From contig NZ_BMHP01000001.1 of assembly GCF_014641075.1 (NCBI RefSeq), positions 1,612,001-1,676,000 of the forward strand: DNA of 64,000 bases. Direction: 5' to 3'. The position numbers and the translations under genes were made by a program. Position 1 is the stretch's first letter. Each line of letters starts with the position of its first letter. Source of the stretch: Paenibacillus nasutitermitis (GTDB taxonomy: Bacteria > Bacillota > Bacilli > Paenibacillales > Paenibacillaceae). Of this stretch, positions 17,639-27,614 are shown one piece after another. Under the pieces are notes generated by a model that saw only the letters and a list, made by a program, of their open reading frames with translations, had not been told where the DNA came from and did not search any database.

Positions 17639-18802
17639 ATGATGCCGATGATGGAGCATACGGCTCCGGGTATTGCGATATTAGGAATCGGTACGGCGGT
17701 CCCGGATTATAAAATGGAGCAAAACGATGTCTCGCAGAGACTGTCCGACGCTCTGAAGGATTATTCCGATTCCAGGCGCTGGGCGAAGCGGATCTTCAAG
17801 CAGTGCGCCGTGGAGACACGGTATACCTGCGAACCCAATTTATTGGAAGACGCTGCAAACTGCCGTTATTTCCCGCATAACTATGTCTCCGAGGCGCCTT
17901 CCACAGCCCAGCGGATGCAATTGTACAAGCGCGAGGCGGTGCCTCTTGGCTTAAAAGCCGCACAGGCTGCGCTGCAGGATGGAGGAATAGCTCCTTCGGA
18001 AATTACGCATTTAATTACAGTGAGCTGTACGGGGCAGTTTCTTCCCGGCATGGACGCTTTGTTAACACGAAAGTTGGGGCTGTCTCCGACCGTTAACCGG
18101 ATCCCGCTTCAATTTCTGGGCTGTGCCGCAGGACTTAAAGCCATTTGTCTGGCAAATCAGCTTGTATGCGGCGACTCTTCGGCCCATGTGTTAATCGTCA
18201 GCGTGGAGTTATGTACCCTCCATATCCAGCCATCCAGCCAGCGGGAAGCGTTATATGCGGCTTCTTTCTTCGGCGACGGCGCATCATCTTGTGTTGTCGG
18301 ACCCCAGCGTGCGGCGCATAGGGGGTGTTTTCAACTAGGTCCCGACTATACCGTTCTCTTGCCCGGTTCTTTGGAAGAGATGGTATGGGAGATAGGGGCA
18401 CACGGCTTTGATCTTTATTTGTCTACTGCAATTCCTAAGCTGATTGGACAGTTCATTCCAGAGGAAGTGAGCCGATTCCTGAAGGATGGCTTTAAGCCTT
18501 CATTATGGGCAATCCATCCCGGAGGCAGAGGGATTATAGATGCTTTGAAGGACGCGTTTGCATTGACGGAAGAGCAGACCAGGCCAAGCCGTGCCATCCT
18601 CCGCGACTATGGCAATATGTCGTCGGCAACCATCTTGTTCGTGCTTGAGGAGATAAGACAGGCGCTAAGAGAGGGAGAGGCTGATGATGAGAACGGGATC
18701 GCTATGGCATTCGGGCCGGGATTAACGGTGGAAATGGTCAGATTTACTTATCTTCCATCGGCAATACCGAACCCCCTTCAAGTGGAGACGGCAGGTGTTT
18801 AA
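17639..18802 (+). CDS. type III polyketide synthase
   Basis: A 387-residue chalcone/stilbene synthase-type enzyme, which extends an acyl starter with malonyl-CoA and cyclises the product. The catalytic triad is complete: Cys162 in F-L-G-C-A-A-G, His293 in W-A-I-H-P-G-G-R and Asn326 in Y-G-N-M-S-S-A. Bacterial relatives (BpsA, SrsA) make alkylpyrones or alkylresorcinols from fatty acyl-CoA. CAGGAGGGGGA precedes the ATG at 17639. It overlaps the methyltransferase gene by 8 bases, and the flavoprotein and MMPL genes follow, defining a compact biosynthetic operon. Confidence 0.9.
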   Translation: MMPMMEHTAPGIAILGIGTAVPDYKMEQNDVSQRLSDALKDYSDSRRWAKRIFKQCAVETRYTCEPNLLEDAANCRYFPHNYVSEAPSTAQRMQLYKREAVPLGLKAAQAALQDGGIAPSEITHLITVSCTGQFLPGMDALLTRKLGLSPTVNRIPLQFLGCAAGLKAICLANQLVCGDSSAHVLIVSVELCTLHIQPSSQREALYAASFFGDGASSCVVGPQRAAHRGCFQLGPDYTVLLPGSLEEMVWEIGAHGFDLYLSTAIPKLIGQFIPEEVSRFLKDGFKPSLWAIHPGGRGIIDALKDAFALTEEQTRPSRAILRDYGNMSSATILFVLEEIRQALREGEADDENGIAMAFGPGLTVEMVRFTYLPSAIPNPLQVETAGV

Positions 18803-19508
18803 AGCTTTGAAGCTGCGCGCCTCCGAGCCGGAGATGATGGATGATTTCTCGCGGGGCGGGCAGGAACTGCGGGAAGCACTCAAGCATTTGCGACGGTTGA
18901 ACCGGATATTCGGGGCAGCAGCCCCTACACTTCTGGGAGTCAGGCGGTTATGGAAGGAAGCTGACGAACCGGCATCATTGTCCGTGCTGGATGCTGGCTG
19001 CGGCTCCGGGGATGTGAATGCCCATCTACTGCGCTGGGCGGATAAGAATGGCGTAGCCATGACGATAACGTTGGCAGATTTGACTGAGGAAGCATGCGAG
19101 GAAGCCAGAGCGCTGTTCGTAAACGAGCCGCGGATAAAGGTCGAAAGGAAAGACTTGTTCGCTCTTGAGGAAAACATCGCGGATATCGTGACGGGCACGC
19201 AGTTTGTGCATCATTTTTCAGAGGACGAGCTGCCCGGCGCGGTGGAGAAGCTGCTTGACGCATCACGATTAGGCGTTGTCCTGAATGACATTCACCGCCA
19301 CATTGTGCCTTGGGCCGCGGTATGGCTGACAACCAGACTGATTTCCAATAACGCTTATATTAAGCATGACGGACCGCTCTCCGTTGCCAAAGGTTTTCGG
19401 GCGGAGGATTGGAAGAAGCTCAAGGCCGCGTTAGCGACTCCGCAGCTGGAATATTCCTGGAGACCGTTATTCCGCTATGCCGTTGTGATTGCAAAATACA
19501 GGCGCTGA
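18795..19508 (+). CDS. class I SAM-dependent methyltransferase
   Basis: A 237-residue methyltransferase. The SAM site is V-L-D-A-G-C-G-S-G-D at about residues 58-67, followed by T-L-A-D-L-T at the second strand. The GTG start at 18795 overlaps the end of the PKS gene, so translation is coupled. In the Streptomyces srs operon a methyltransferase acts on the resorcinol product of the type III PKS, and the same role is likely here by position. The C-terminal half has W-L-T-T-R-L-I-S-N-N-A-Y and no extra recognisable domain. Confidence 0.8.
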   Translation: MFKALKLRASEPEMMDDFSRGGQELREALKHLRRLNRIFGAAAPTLLGVRRLWKEADEPASLSVLDAGCGSGDVNAHLLRWADKNGVAMTITLADLTEEACEEARALFVNEPRIKVERKDLFALEENIADIVTGTQFVHHFSEDELPGAVEKLLDASRLGVVLNDIHRHIVPWAAVWLTTRLISNNAYIKHDGPLSVAKGFRAEDWKKLKAALATPQLEYSWRPLFRYAVVIAKYRR

Positions 19509-19531
19509 CGCTTCTAGCCCGGGAGGGGACC

Positions 19532-20671
19532 ATGGTGGATGCTGTTCATGATGTAATTGTTCTTGGCGGTGGGGTTGCCGGAAGCAGCGTCGCGCTGGCT
19601 TTGGCCAAAAAAGGATGGGACACGCTCCTGCTTGATCGGCAGCGGTTTCCCCGCCATAAAGTATGCGGCGAATTTCTCTCACCGGAATCGCAGCGTATGC
19701 TGCATGCGTTGGGGATGCGGGAACCGCTGGAGCAGCTGGGTCCCAGTCTGATCCGCCGCACGCGCCTTATCTTCAACCATGGCAGGCAGCTGGAAATTCC
19801 GCTGCCCGGGACTGCTATCGGGATCAGCCGCTACAGGCTCGATACGGCGCTGCATGCCGGAGCGGTCCGGGCCGGGGTTAAACTGCGGACCGAAACAACT
19901 GTCACATCCGTCTATCCGGCCGGTTCAGGGTATGTGGTGGAAGCCAGGCAGGGAAAAGTCTGTACAAGCTACTACGCCCGTATCGTAATTGCCGCTTGGG
20001 GGTCCAATCCCCGCGCAGGGCTTCCCGGCCACACTGAACATCCGGAAGGCAAAAGGTATTTGGGAGTGAAATCCCATTTTGCAGGAATCAAAACGGAGCC
20101 GGTCGTGGAGCTGTATTTCTTCCCTGGGGGTTATTTGGGCCTTTCTCCGGTCGAGGGAGGTTATATGAATGTGGCCGCACTGCTGGAACAGGGCATATTT
20201 GGTCAAACAGGGAAATCAGTTCTCGGAATGATCCAGGAGGCGTGGGGCAGAAATAGGCATCTCTTTGCCAGGCTTGCTCATGCGGAAGCTGTACCGGGAA
20301 CGCAAGCAGCGGTTTCACCGGTCAATCTGAATCGGGCAGTAAACGCCTGGGACATGCTGCCGCAGGTGGGAGATGCAACGGTCATGATTCCTCCTTTATG
20401 CGGTGACGGAATGTCCATGGCGCTGCGGTCGTCTGAGCTTTGCGCCCCCCTTGCAGACAGCTGGTTGCGCGGGGAAATCTCGTTACAGCAGTGGCAGCAT
20501 AATTACACGCAGTCGATTCAAAGGGAATTCCAACGCCCGCTGTGGTGGGGAAGGCGGCTGCAGTGGATCTTCGGCGTCCCGGTATTGCCCCAGTTGATGC
20601 TGGGAGCTGCCAGATTCACGCCGCGCCTTGCCTATGGTATGGTTCAGGCAACCCGAATAAAAGACCGCTGA
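19532..20671 (+). CDS. FAD-dependent oxidoreductase
   Basis: A 379-residue flavoprotein of the p-hydroxybenzoate hydroxylase/geranylgeranyl reductase group. The dinucleotide motif is G-G-G-V-A-G-S-S-V-A at about residues 11-20, then an E-like D-R-Q-R-F-P-R-H-K-V-C-G-E-F motif. A later FAD motif reads V-G-D-A-T-V-M-I-P-P-L-C-G-D-G-M-S-M-A. GGGAGGGGA sets the ATG at 19532. It may hydroxylate or reduce the lipid made by the PKS; hydroxylation would parallel SrsC, but reduction cannot be excluded. Confidence 0.8.
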   Translation: MVDAVHDVIVLGGGVAGSSVALALAKKGWDTLLLDRQRFPRHKVCGEFLSPESQRMLHALGMREPLEQLGPSLIRRTRLIFNHGRQLEIPLPGTAIGISRYRLDTALHAGAVRAGVKLRTETTVTSVYPAGSGYVVEARQGKVCTSYYARIVIAAWGSNPRAGLPGHTEHPEGKRYLGVKSHFAGIKTEPVVELYFFPGGYLGLSPVEGGYMNVAALLEQGIFGQTGKSVLGMIQEAWGRNRHLFARLAHAEAVPGTQAAVSPVNLNRAVNAWDMLPQVGDATVMIPPLCGDGMSMALRSSELCAPLADSWLRGEISLQQWQHNYTQSIQREFQRPLWWGRRLQWIFGVPVLPQLMLGAARFTPRLAYGMVQATRIKDR

Positions 20672-20727
20672 AGCCCGTTCGCTTTTTTTGCAGCAAAGAA
20701 AGAAATACAATCCCGAGGAGCTTGGCT

Positions 20728-22773
20728 ATGGGTTTCCGCGCGCTTGCTGTACTATCGCATCGTTATCCGGCGATTATCATTGTGATGTGGGTCCTCTTTC
20801 TAGGCTTTTGCGGAATCAATGCCCATAAGCTGCCGGGTGTGCTCAAGGATCATGGTCTGACTCCGGCCGGTGCCTACGAACAGGTGCGGCAAATTCTGGA
20901 GTCTGAATTCCGGATCCCGGGAGATCCGGTGCTTCTTGTATTTGAGAAAAGAGAAACCGTGCGCGAAGCGGAATTCAAACGATATATCATGCGAACGCTA
21001 CAGGATCTGCAAGGAGTGGAAGGGTTGTTGACTGTGCGATCGCCGCATGAGGAACCAGGCATGGTGAGGGGGAATCTCGCCTATGCATTACTATCAATAG
21101 ACAGCAAGCGCTACGACACGGCTGCGATCCTGGAAGACATTCAGCAGCGACTTCCTGTTGACGGGAATATGCTGGTCCGTGTAACCGGGAATGCCGCGAT
21201 CCAGGCTGACGTTAACCGGGCCAGCCTCCATGATATGAAACAGGCGGAGATGGCAGGCATACCCGTCGCTTTTCTCATCTTGCTGTTTGCTTTCGGAGGA
21301 GTCGCAGCAGCTGCCATACCTGTGATCGCAGGCGTGATCGCGGTTACAGGGAGCATGGGGATAATGGTATTGATTGGGGAGCGGATCGATCTTTCAAATT
21401 TTGTATTGAATGTCATTCCGATGGTCGGACTCGCTCTCAGCCTCGATTTTGCATTAATGCTGGTCAGCCGCTTCCGTGAAGAACTTCGCTGTATGGAGGC
21501 GGAGGAGGCGCTGATTGCCACCATGCAGACAGCCGGAAGAGCGGTGCTGTATTCGGCCCTAACCGTCTTCTTCGGACTGCTGGGCATTTTCTTTATTCCG
21601 CTTCCGATGTTTGCATCCGTCGCCCTGGGAGCGATAACCGCGCTGACGGTTTCCGCTTTAACCGCTTTAACGCTGGTTCCGGCGCTTCTGGCTGTATGGT
21701 GGCCAGCTATGAAGGGGAAAATCAGAGCTTCTTCCGGCGGGAAGGGGAGAAGCAAAATCTGGCTTGCCTGGTCCTCTTATGTGATGAGTAGACCGATCCG
21801 GTTGGGGGCGTTGGCTGCCATCTTCTTAATGGGCTGTTTGCTGCCTCTTTCGGGAATGCGGCTGGCTGTCCCCGGCGCGGATTCCCTGCCGACCGATTAT
21901 GCATCACGCCTCGCATTTGATGTCTACCGCGATCATTTTATACCTCCGGAAACTTCAACCGTCTATATTGTTGGGGGCAAAGCGCTGGGAAGAGAGAAGA
22001 CGTCCAATCTTGCTCGGACGCTTGTCCCTGCTCTGATTATGGATCCTCTGGTGCTGCGGGTGGAACCTGTCCAGGGCCGACAGCTGCTGATTCAAGTTAT
22101 GCTGGCAGGAAAACCGGATTCGCATGAGGTGATGTCGTGGGTAAGAGCTTGGGAGAAAAGAGGAACGGATGCGGCAGCTCCATTTCTGCTTGGAGGCGAA
22201 GCCAAATTCCAGCAGGAGGTGTACGATGCTATCTTTGATCATTTCCCGCAGGTGTTTCTGTTTATTTTGGTTTCCAATTTCATTGTCTTGTTCATCGCCT
22301 TCCGCTCCGTGCTTATTCCGCTAAAAACGATTGCCATGAACCTGCTCAGTCTCGGCGCATCATTTGGACTGCTCGCCTTGATTTTCTCAAGCGGGCAGCC
22401 TGGAATGGATGATGGCAGCATTGCGATCATGATACCTGTGTTCATATTCGGACTTGCGTTTGGGATCAGCATGGATTATGGCGTATTTCTGGTATCGAGA
22501 ATCGATGAGCTTTTTCGTAAGACAGGCGACAATGACCAAGCGGTTATGCAGGGACTGTCAGCGACCAGTGGCATTATAACTTCCGCCGCGGCTATTATGG
22601 TTGCCGTAACGCTTCCATTCGCCTTTGGAGAAGTAGCAGGTGTTCGTCAGCTTGGAATCGGCATTGCCGCGGCCATCATCATCGATGCGACGGTGATCCG
22701 CCTTGTTCTTGTGCCGTCTTTAATGAAGCTGCTCGGGAAGTGGAACTGGTGGGCGCCGCGTTGGCTCAAATAA
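20728..22773 (+). CDS. MMPL/RND-family lipid transporter
   Basis: A 681-residue polytopic protein with the duplicated RND layout: one membrane helix, a large outer loop, a block of five helices, then the same again. Each half carries the MMPL-type acidic helix (G-L-A-L-S-L-D-F-A-L-M-L-V-S-R-F-R-E-E and F-G-I-S-M-D-Y-G-V-F-L-V-S-R). Members export lipids or lipophilic products using proton motive force. GAGGAG lies seven bases before the ATG at 20728. As the last gene of the PKS operon it probably exports or places the polyketide lipid. Confidence 0.85.
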   Translation: MGFRALAVLSHRYPAIIIVMWVLFLGFCGINAHKLPGVLKDHGLTPAGAYEQVRQILESEFRIPGDPVLLVFEKRETVREAEFKRYIMRTLQDLQGVEGLLTVRSPHEEPGMVRGNLAYALLSIDSKRYDTAAILEDIQQRLPVDGNMLVRVTGNAAIQADVNRASLHDMKQAEMAGIPVAFLILLFAFGGVAAAAIPVIAGVIAVTGSMGIMVLIGERIDLSNFVLNVIPMVGLALSLDFALMLVSRFREELRCMEAEEALIATMQTAGRAVLYSALTVFFGLLGIFFIPLPMFASVALGAITALTVSALTALTLVPALLAVWWPAMKGKIRASSGGKGRSKIWLAWSSYVMSRPIRLGALAAIFLMGCLLPLSGMRLAVPGADSLPTDYASRLAFDVYRDHFIPPETSTVYIVGGKALGREKTSNLARTLVPALIMDPLVLRVEPVQGRQLLIQVMLAGKPDSHEVMSWVRAWEKRGTDAAAPFLLGGEAKFQQEVYDAIFDHFPQVFLFILVSNFIVLFIAFRSVLIPLKTIAMNLLSLGASFGLLALIFSSGQPGMDDGSIAIMIPVFIFGLAFGISMDYGVFLVSRIDELFRKTGDNDQAVMQGLSATSGIITSAAAIMVAVTLPFAFGEVAGVRQLGIGIAAAIIIDATVIRLVLVPSLMKLLGKWNWWAPRWLK

Positions 22774-22936
22774 GACCCCGGGCATGTTTATGAAAAATCA
22801 GCTGGAAGAAATTCATCAACAGTCCAAACCGCATGATCCGTCGGCACATAGGATGCATAGAGGTGTTTGGCCGGGATACAGTCATCTTTAAATCTTTATG
22901 GAGGACCAAACACCGGTACAAAAGGAGCTGGAACAA

Positions 22937-23182
22937 ATGGAACTATTATGGTACTTGATTGTTGGCGGTGTAATCGGCTGGCTTGCAGGATTAATAGCGG
23001 GCAAAGATATTCCCGGCGGCGTAATCGGTAACATAATTGCCGGTATTCTAGGTGCCTGGCTGGGCGGGGAACTGCTGGGAGACTGGGGACCCAAAGCAAG
23101 CAACTTTTATATTTTACCGGCACTGCTTGGAGCCATCATGCTCGTCCTTGTGTTAGGTGCAATCGTCCGTTCCAGGCGTTGA
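22937..23182 (+). CDS. GlsB/YeaQ/YmgE-family small membrane protein
   Basis: An 81-residue protein with three hydrophobic segments and glycine-rich repeats (I-V-G-G-V-I-G-W-L-A-G; G-G-V-I-G-N-I-I-A-G-I-L-G-A-W-L-G-G), typical of the stress-response family once called transglycosylase-associated. AAAGGAGCTGG precedes the ATG at 22937; an upstream in-frame start at 22898 would add a polar tail unlike the family. It stands alone and is closed by a terminator. Confidence 0.75.
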   Translation: MELLWYLIVGGVIGWLAGLIAGKDIPGGVIGNIIAGILGAWLGGELLGDWGPKASNFYILPALLGAIMLVLVLGAIVRSRR

Positions 23183-23219
23183 GGTCCAATATAAATCGCA
23201 GGCACATTACATGCAGCAG

Positions 23220-23245
23220 GCATTCCCGGCGGGGGATGCTTTTTT
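23220..23245 (+). terminator. rho-independent terminator
   Basis: GCATTCCC pairs with GGGGATGC (one G-U) around GGCG and is followed by six T. Confidence 0.75.
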
Positions 23246-23287
23246 GCCTTTAAGAGCTGCCGGGAACCGAGGAAAAACGCACTGCCA

Positions 23288-23334
23288 TTGTTAACCATAC
23301 ACAAGATCAAGCTAATTGGTCAAAGAAGGTCAAA
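23288..23334 (+). promoter_or_regulatory. CtsR-controlled promoter
   Basis: TTGTTA (23288-23293) and GCTAAT (23311-23316) are 17 bases apart. GGTCAAAGAAGGTCAAA (23318-23334) directly follows and covers the expected start of transcription; it is a perfect CtsR heptad repeat (7-3-7). CtsR represses clp genes in Bacillales at low temperature. The controlled genes are the J-protein and clpB downstream. Confidence 0.8.
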
Positions 23335-23412
23335 AGATGAAATTAAGTCGGTTTTTCCTGTTATTCTGGCTTAAACCGGGGCATTCCGCTCCAAAACAAC
23401 AGGCCGCGGCTT

Positions 23413-23441
23413 TTGATTGATTCCGCCAAAAGAGATATAAT
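23413..23441 (+). promoter_or_regulatory. second sigma-A promoter of the J-protein/clpB operon
   Basis: TTGATT and TATAAT are 17 bases apart, about 245 bases before the start codon. It has no CtsR box on it and could give basal expression. Confidence 0.55.
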
Positions 23442-23591
23442 ATAAACAAAGAATGAAAGCAGCCCATTACAAAAATGAAGTTCCGTTTCGTACGCACGCC
23501 AGATCGTGGACCGGACGTCCTTATGCTGAGCGCTTTTTAAAAATATAAGAATGATTATGTTTTCACCTAAACCAGGCTTAAATTGTTGAGG

Positions 23592-23636
23592 GAAGAAACT
23601 GATTGCGCCACTAAAGACGGCGTCAGCCGTTTCTTC
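23592..23636 (+). promoter_or_regulatory. leader stem-loop before the J-protein gene
   Basis: GAAGAAAC pairs with GTTTCTTC, with an inner GCGCC/GGCGT stem. It ends in TTCTTCTTATT and so could be a weak attenuator; a structural role in the roughly 240-360-base leader is equally possible. Confidence 0.4.
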
Positions 23637-23649
23637 TTATTGAATGTGG

Positions 23650-23666
23650 TTTGACCTTAACTGACC
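23650..23666 (-). promoter_or_regulatory. degenerate second CtsR box
   Basis: Read on the minus strand this is GGTCAGTTAAGGTCAAA, matching the 7-3-7 CtsR heptad repeat with mismatches only in the first heptad. It lies just upstream of the ribosome binding site, an unusual place for an operator. Confidence 0.45.
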
Positions 23667-23685
23667 AAACGAGGGGGTGGAGCTG

Positions 23686-24612
23686 TTGGCACAAGCAAAC
23701 GATTATTACAGCGTTCTTGGCGTTGACCGCAAAGCAAGCAAAGAGGAAATTAAAAAAGCCTATAAAAAGAAGGCAAAAACGTATCACCCGGATGTGAACA
23801 AAGCTCCGGGAGCTGAGGAACGTTTCAAGGAGGTGCAGGAAGCCTATGAGGTGCTCTCCGATGATGAAGCCAGAGAAAATTATGATCGTTTCGGGCAGCA
23901 CTGGCGTGAACGCTCCCAGGCCGGACAGGGCGGCGGAGACCCCTTCGGACAACAACAAAGCGGAGGCTTCCGCACCTCCCGGACCCAAGCGGAAGGAATG
24001 GATTTCGATGATCTGTACCGGCAATTCTTTGGCGGTGCGCAGGGCGGCGGCGGATTCTTCAATGAGGATGGCGGTTTTGATATTCGGGATGCACCCGCAG
24101 ATCAGGAAGCGCAGCTTTCCGTATCGCTGGATGAGCTCGTTCAAGGCGGCAAGATGCGGGTGCAGGTCGGCGAGAAGGAATTGAACATCAAACTGCCGGA
24201 ATCCGTAATCAGCGGCCAGAGAATCCGCTTGAAAGGGATGGGCGGGGTTTCCAGAGACGGGGTTAAAGGTGATTTGTATGTCACGCTGCAAATCAAGCCA
24301 GATTCCCATTATACCATTGACCGCTATGATCTTGCGGTGGAGCTGCAGGTTGCTCCATGGCATGCTGCGCTTGGCACGGAAGCGAAGATTCGCTTGCCCG
24401 GAGGGGGCATGCTGAACGTGAAGGTGCCCCAAGGCATGACTGCAGGCCAGAAACTGCGTCTCACGGGCAAAGGGCTGCGCAAGCCGGACGGTTCATCCGG
24501 CGATCTCTATATTACCTTGGCGGTTACAGTGCCCCGGGCGGCTTCGGAGAAAGTCAAAGAACTGTACCGGGAGCTTGCGAAGGAACAGAGCTTTGATCCC
24601 CGCCTCTCGTAA
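23686..24612 (+). CDS. CbpA-like J-domain co-chaperone
   Basis: A 308-residue DnaJ-family protein. The J domain covers residues 1-70 with Y-H-P-D-V-N-K (HPD triad), followed by a Gly/Phe-rich linker (about 75-130) and two DnaJ C-terminal beta domains (about 140-300). The Cys-rich zinc finger of classic DnaJ is absent, so it is a type II, CbpA-like protein that stimulates DnaK ATPase. The TTG at 23686 is preferred because AGGGGGTG ends seven bases upstream; an in-frame GTG at 23677 lies inside that site. It is 52 bases upstream of clpB, forming a disaggregation operon under CtsR boxes. Confidence 0.85.
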   Translation: MAQANDYYSVLGVDRKASKEEIKKAYKKKAKTYHPDVNKAPGAEERFKEVQEAYEVLSDDEARENYDRFGQHWRERSQAGQGGGDPFGQQQSGGFRTSRTQAEGMDFDDLYRQFFGGAQGGGGFFNEDGGFDIRDAPADQEAQLSVSLDELVQGGKMRVQVGEKELNIKLPESVISGQRIRLKGMGGVSRDGVKGDLYVTLQIKPDSHYTIDRYDLAVELQVAPWHAALGTEAKIRLPGGGMLNVKVPQGMTAGQKLRLTGKGLRKPDGSSGDLYITLAVTVPRAASEKVKELYRELAKEQSFDPRLS

Positions 24613-24664
24613 GCGGTCGATGGGAATAGCGGCTTGCAGATAACCTTGAATGGAGGAATGAACG

Positions 24665-27334
24665 ATGGATTTCAATCGGTTTACACAAAAAGCGCAGGAA
24701 GCGATCGTAGCAGCCCAGCAGGCAGCTTTATCGCGTCATCATCAGGAGATTGGCTTGATCCATCTCATCCTGGCGTTGATCAGCCAACAGGAGGGATTAA
24801 CCCCCAGACTGCTGCAGAAGTTAAATGTGCCGTTGGAGGAATTCCGGACAAGGCTTATGGATCAGTTGGCGCGCAAGCCACAGGTTGAAGGCCCCGGTGC
24901 CGAGAATGCCAGGGCGTATCTGTCGCCGGCTTTTAACGTAATGATAGCCCAGGCTGAGAAGGAAGCGGAAGGGTTAAAGGATGATTATTTGTCTGTGGAA
25001 CATCTGCTGCTGGCGATGCTCGACGACAAACAGGAGACGGGCACCCTGCTTCGCTCCTTCGGGATCAAGCGTTCGGCCATGCTTGCCGCTTTGGCGGAAA
25101 TCAGGGGACATCAGCGTGTAACCAACCAGGAGCCTGAGGCGACCTATGAAGTGCTTGAGAAATATGGACGCGATCTGGTGGCCGAAGTCCGCTCAGGCAA
25201 AGTCGATCCGGTCATTGGCCGGGACAGCGAGATTCGCCGGGTCATCCGGATTCTTTCCCGCAAGACCAAAAACAACCCGGTTCTTATTGGGGAGCCGGGC
25301 GTGGGCAAAACCGCGATCGTCGAGGGTCTGGCCCACAGGATCGTCAAACGGGACGTTCCCGAAGGACTGCGGGACAAGATTATTTTCGCGCTCGATATGG
25401 GGGCATTGATCGCAGGAGCCAAATTCCGCGGTGAATTCGAGGAGAGGCTGAAAGCGGTGCTGCACGAGGTCAAAGAGAGCAATGGCCGGATCCTGTTATT
25501 TATCGACGAGCTGCATACCATTGTCGGTGCCGGCAAGACCGAGGGCGCTATGGATGCGGGCAACATGCTCAAGCCAATGCTCGCTCGCGGCGAGTTGCAT
25601 TGTATCGGAGCGACGACGCTGGATGAATACCGCAAGTACATTGAGAAGGACCCCGCGCTGGAGCGCCGGTTCCAGCAGGTGCTTGTCAGCGAGCCGGATG
25701 TCGAGGATACGGTCTCCATATTGCGGGGGTTAAAGGAGCGCTTCGAGCTGCATCATGGGGTCAAAATTCACGATAACGCTCTTGTTGCCGCCGGGGTGCT
25801 GTCCAACCGCTATATTTCCGACAGATTTCTTCCGGACAAAGCGATTGATTTGATTGACGAAGCATGCGCGATGATCCGGACGGAGATCGATTCCATGCCT
25901 ACAGAGCTTGATGAGGTAACCAGGCGCATGATGCAGCTGGAAATTGAAGAAGCCGCTTTGCGCAAGGAAACCGATGCCGCCAGTCAGGACCGCCTGAAGG
26001 TGCTGCAGAAGGAGCTGGCGGACTTCAAGGACCGCTATAACACTTTGAAGGCCAAATGGGATCATGAGAAGGAAATGCTTCAAGGCGTCCAGAAGCTGCG
26101 CAAGGAATTGGAGCAGTTGAAGCTGGAGCTCGTGGAAGCGGAGGACCGTTACGATCTGGAGAAATCGGCGGAACTGAGCTACGGGCGTATTCCCGAGATG
26201 GAGAAACGGCTGAAGCAGGCCGAGGAGGACGCTCAATCGGATACGCAGCAGCGCCTGCTGCGAGAGGAAGTGACGGAGGAGGAAATCGCGGGGATTGTCG
26301 CGCAATGGACCGGCATTCCCGTGAACCGTCTGGTAGAAGGCGAACGGCAGAAGCTGCTGCGGCTGGAAGAGCTGCTGCATAAGCGGGTAGTTGGCCAGGA
26401 TGAAGCTGTGAGTCGAGTTTCGGATGCGGTGCTCCGGGCACGCGCCGGGATCCAGGAGGCCAACCGTCCAATCGGTTCTTTCCTGTTCCTCGGTCCGACC
26501 GGTGTCGGCAAAACAGAGCTCGCCAAAGCACTGGCGGAAGCATTGTTTGACAGCGAACAGCGGATTATCCGCATCGATATGTCCGAATATATGGAGAAGC
26601 ATGCCGTCTCGCGGTTGGTTGGAGCACCTCCGGGTTATGTCGGGTATGAAGAGGGCGGACAGCTGACGGAAGCCGTTCGCAGACAGCCTTATTCGGTTCT
26701 GCTCTTCGATGAAGTGGAAAAAGCGCATCCTGACGTATTCAATACGCTGCTTCAGCTGCTTGACGACGGACGTTTGACGGATTCGCAAGGACGGGTTGTG
26801 GATTTCAAAAATACAATCGTCATTCTTACCTCCAATATCGGGTCGTCTTATTTGATTGAAGGCATGGATCACAGCGGTGAAATTTCGGAACAGGCGGAAC
26901 AGTCTGTAATGCGGGAGCTGAGGGGGCATTTCCGGCCGGAGTTTCTCAACCGGATTGACGATGTAGTCCTCTTCAACCCTTTGAGCCTGGATCAGGTGGA
27001 ACAGATTGTCGGGAAGCTTGTGAACAGTCTGGAGCTGCGGCTTAAAGAACGGCGCATCGGATTGCGCTTGACGGAAGCGGCGAGAGCTCATATTGCAAGG
27101 GAAGGTTACGATCCTGTTTACGGTGCGCGGCCTCTTAAACGCTATATCCAGCGTTTTCTGGAGACCAGGCTGGCAAGAGAGATGATTGCCGGAACGATTG
27201 GCGACGGCGCCCAGGTTGAGATCGACGTTGAGGATGAAGAGCTTGCCATTCGCACTCTTACCGGTAATCCGGATTCAGACCTGAACCGTAATGATGATAC
27301 AGAAAGGGCAGGGAAGCCGGCCATATCCCTCTGA
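24665..27334 (+). CDS. clpB: ClpB disaggregase
   Basis: An 889-residue AAA+ chaperone that, with DnaK, dissolves protein aggregates. Order: Clp N-domain (about 1-145), first AAA module with Walker A G-E-P-G-V-G-K-T near residue 209, a long coiled-coil middle domain (about 400-525, rich in E-L-E-Q-L-K-x-E-L), and a second AAA module with G-P-T-G-V-G-K-T near residue 610, then the C-terminal ClpB-D2 domain. The middle domain separates it from ClpC. GGAGGAATGA precedes the ATG. The C-terminus is about 20 residues longer than usual. It is cotranscribed with the CbpA-like gene and under CtsR-type control. Confidence 0.93.
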   Translation: MDFNRFTQKAQEAIVAAQQAALSRHHQEIGLIHLILALISQQEGLTPRLLQKLNVPLEEFRTRLMDQLARKPQVEGPGAENARAYLSPAFNVMIAQAEKEAEGLKDDYLSVEHLLLAMLDDKQETGTLLRSFGIKRSAMLAALAEIRGHQRVTNQEPEATYEVLEKYGRDLVAEVRSGKVDPVIGRDSEIRRVIRILSRKTKNNPVLIGEPGVGKTAIVEGLAHRIVKRDVPEGLRDKIIFALDMGALIAGAKFRGEFEERLKAVLHEVKESNGRILLFIDELHTIVGAGKTEGAMDAGNMLKPMLARGELHCIGATTLDEYRKYIEKDPALERRFQQVLVSEPDVEDTVSILRGLKERFELHHGVKIHDNALVAAGVLSNRYISDRFLPDKAIDLIDEACAMIRTEIDSMPTELDEVTRRMMQLEIEEAALRKETDAASQDRLKVLQKELADFKDRYNTLKAKWDHEKEMLQGVQKLRKELEQLKLELVEAEDRYDLEKSAELSYGRIPEMEKRLKQAEEDAQSDTQQRLLREEVTEEEIAGIVAQWTGIPVNRLVEGERQKLLRLEELLHKRVVGQDEAVSRVSDAVLRARAGIQEANRPIGSFLFLGPTGVGKTELAKALAEALFDSEQRIIRIDMSEYMEKHAVSRLVGAPPGYVGYEEGGQLTEAVRRQPYSVLLFDEVEKAHPDVFNTLLQLLDDGRLTDSQGRVVDFKNTIVILTSNIGSSYLIEGMDHSGEISEQAEQSVMRELRGHFRPEFLNRIDDVVLFNPLSLDQVEQIVGKLVNSLELRLKERRIGLRLTEAARAHIAREGYDPVYGARPLKRYIQRFLETRLAREMIAGTIGDGAQVEIDVEDEELAIRTLTGNPDSDLNRNDDTERAGKPAISL

Positions 27335-27362
27335 GGATCCGGTACGGCCCTCATCAAAGACA

Positions 27363-27560
27363 ATGAACGATGTGAAGCGCTGCCCGTTATGCGGACAGGA
27401 TAATGAATGCGGAAATCCCGCCGGGGAACCAGAAGGAACGTGCTGGTGCTACGGGGCTTATTTTCCTGGCGATCTGCTCGATCGGGTGACTGAGGAGCTA
27501 AGCGGAAAATCATGTATTTGCAAAAAATGTCTTGAAAAGCACCTTGAATCGCCAGGTTAA
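27363..27560 (+). CDS. cysteine-rich CWC-type small protein
   Basis: A protein of about 65 residues with C-P-L-C-G-Q-D-N-E-C-G-N near the start, then C-W-C and C-I-C-K-K-C-L. This matches the Cys-rich CWC family, probably a zinc-binding protein of unknown role. The start is uncertain: ATG 27363 gives the family-like length but has no good binding site, while ATG 27291 lies inside the end of clpB and adds 24 residues. Translational coupling to clpB is possible. A terminator follows at 27615. Confidence 0.65.
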   Translation: MNDVKRCPLCGQDNECGNPAGEPEGTCWCYGAYFPGDLLDRVTEELSGKSCICKKCLEKHLESPG

Positions 27561-27614
27561 ATCGAGCCCTGCGGCTTTGGCACCTACGCGTTCATGAGAT
27601 GCTTATTCACAGCC

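Noticed and set aside
20542..20727. N-terminal extension of the MMPL protein
   Set aside because: It overlaps the end of the flavoprotein gene, is polar and lacks a binding site. GAGGAG points to the ATG at 20728, which places the first membrane helix at the start.
25730..27091. A 453-codon open frame on the minus strand opposite clpB
   Set aside because: It lies wholly inside the reading frame of an unmistakable ClpB, has no binding site, and its composition mirrors the GC-rich codons of the sense gene.
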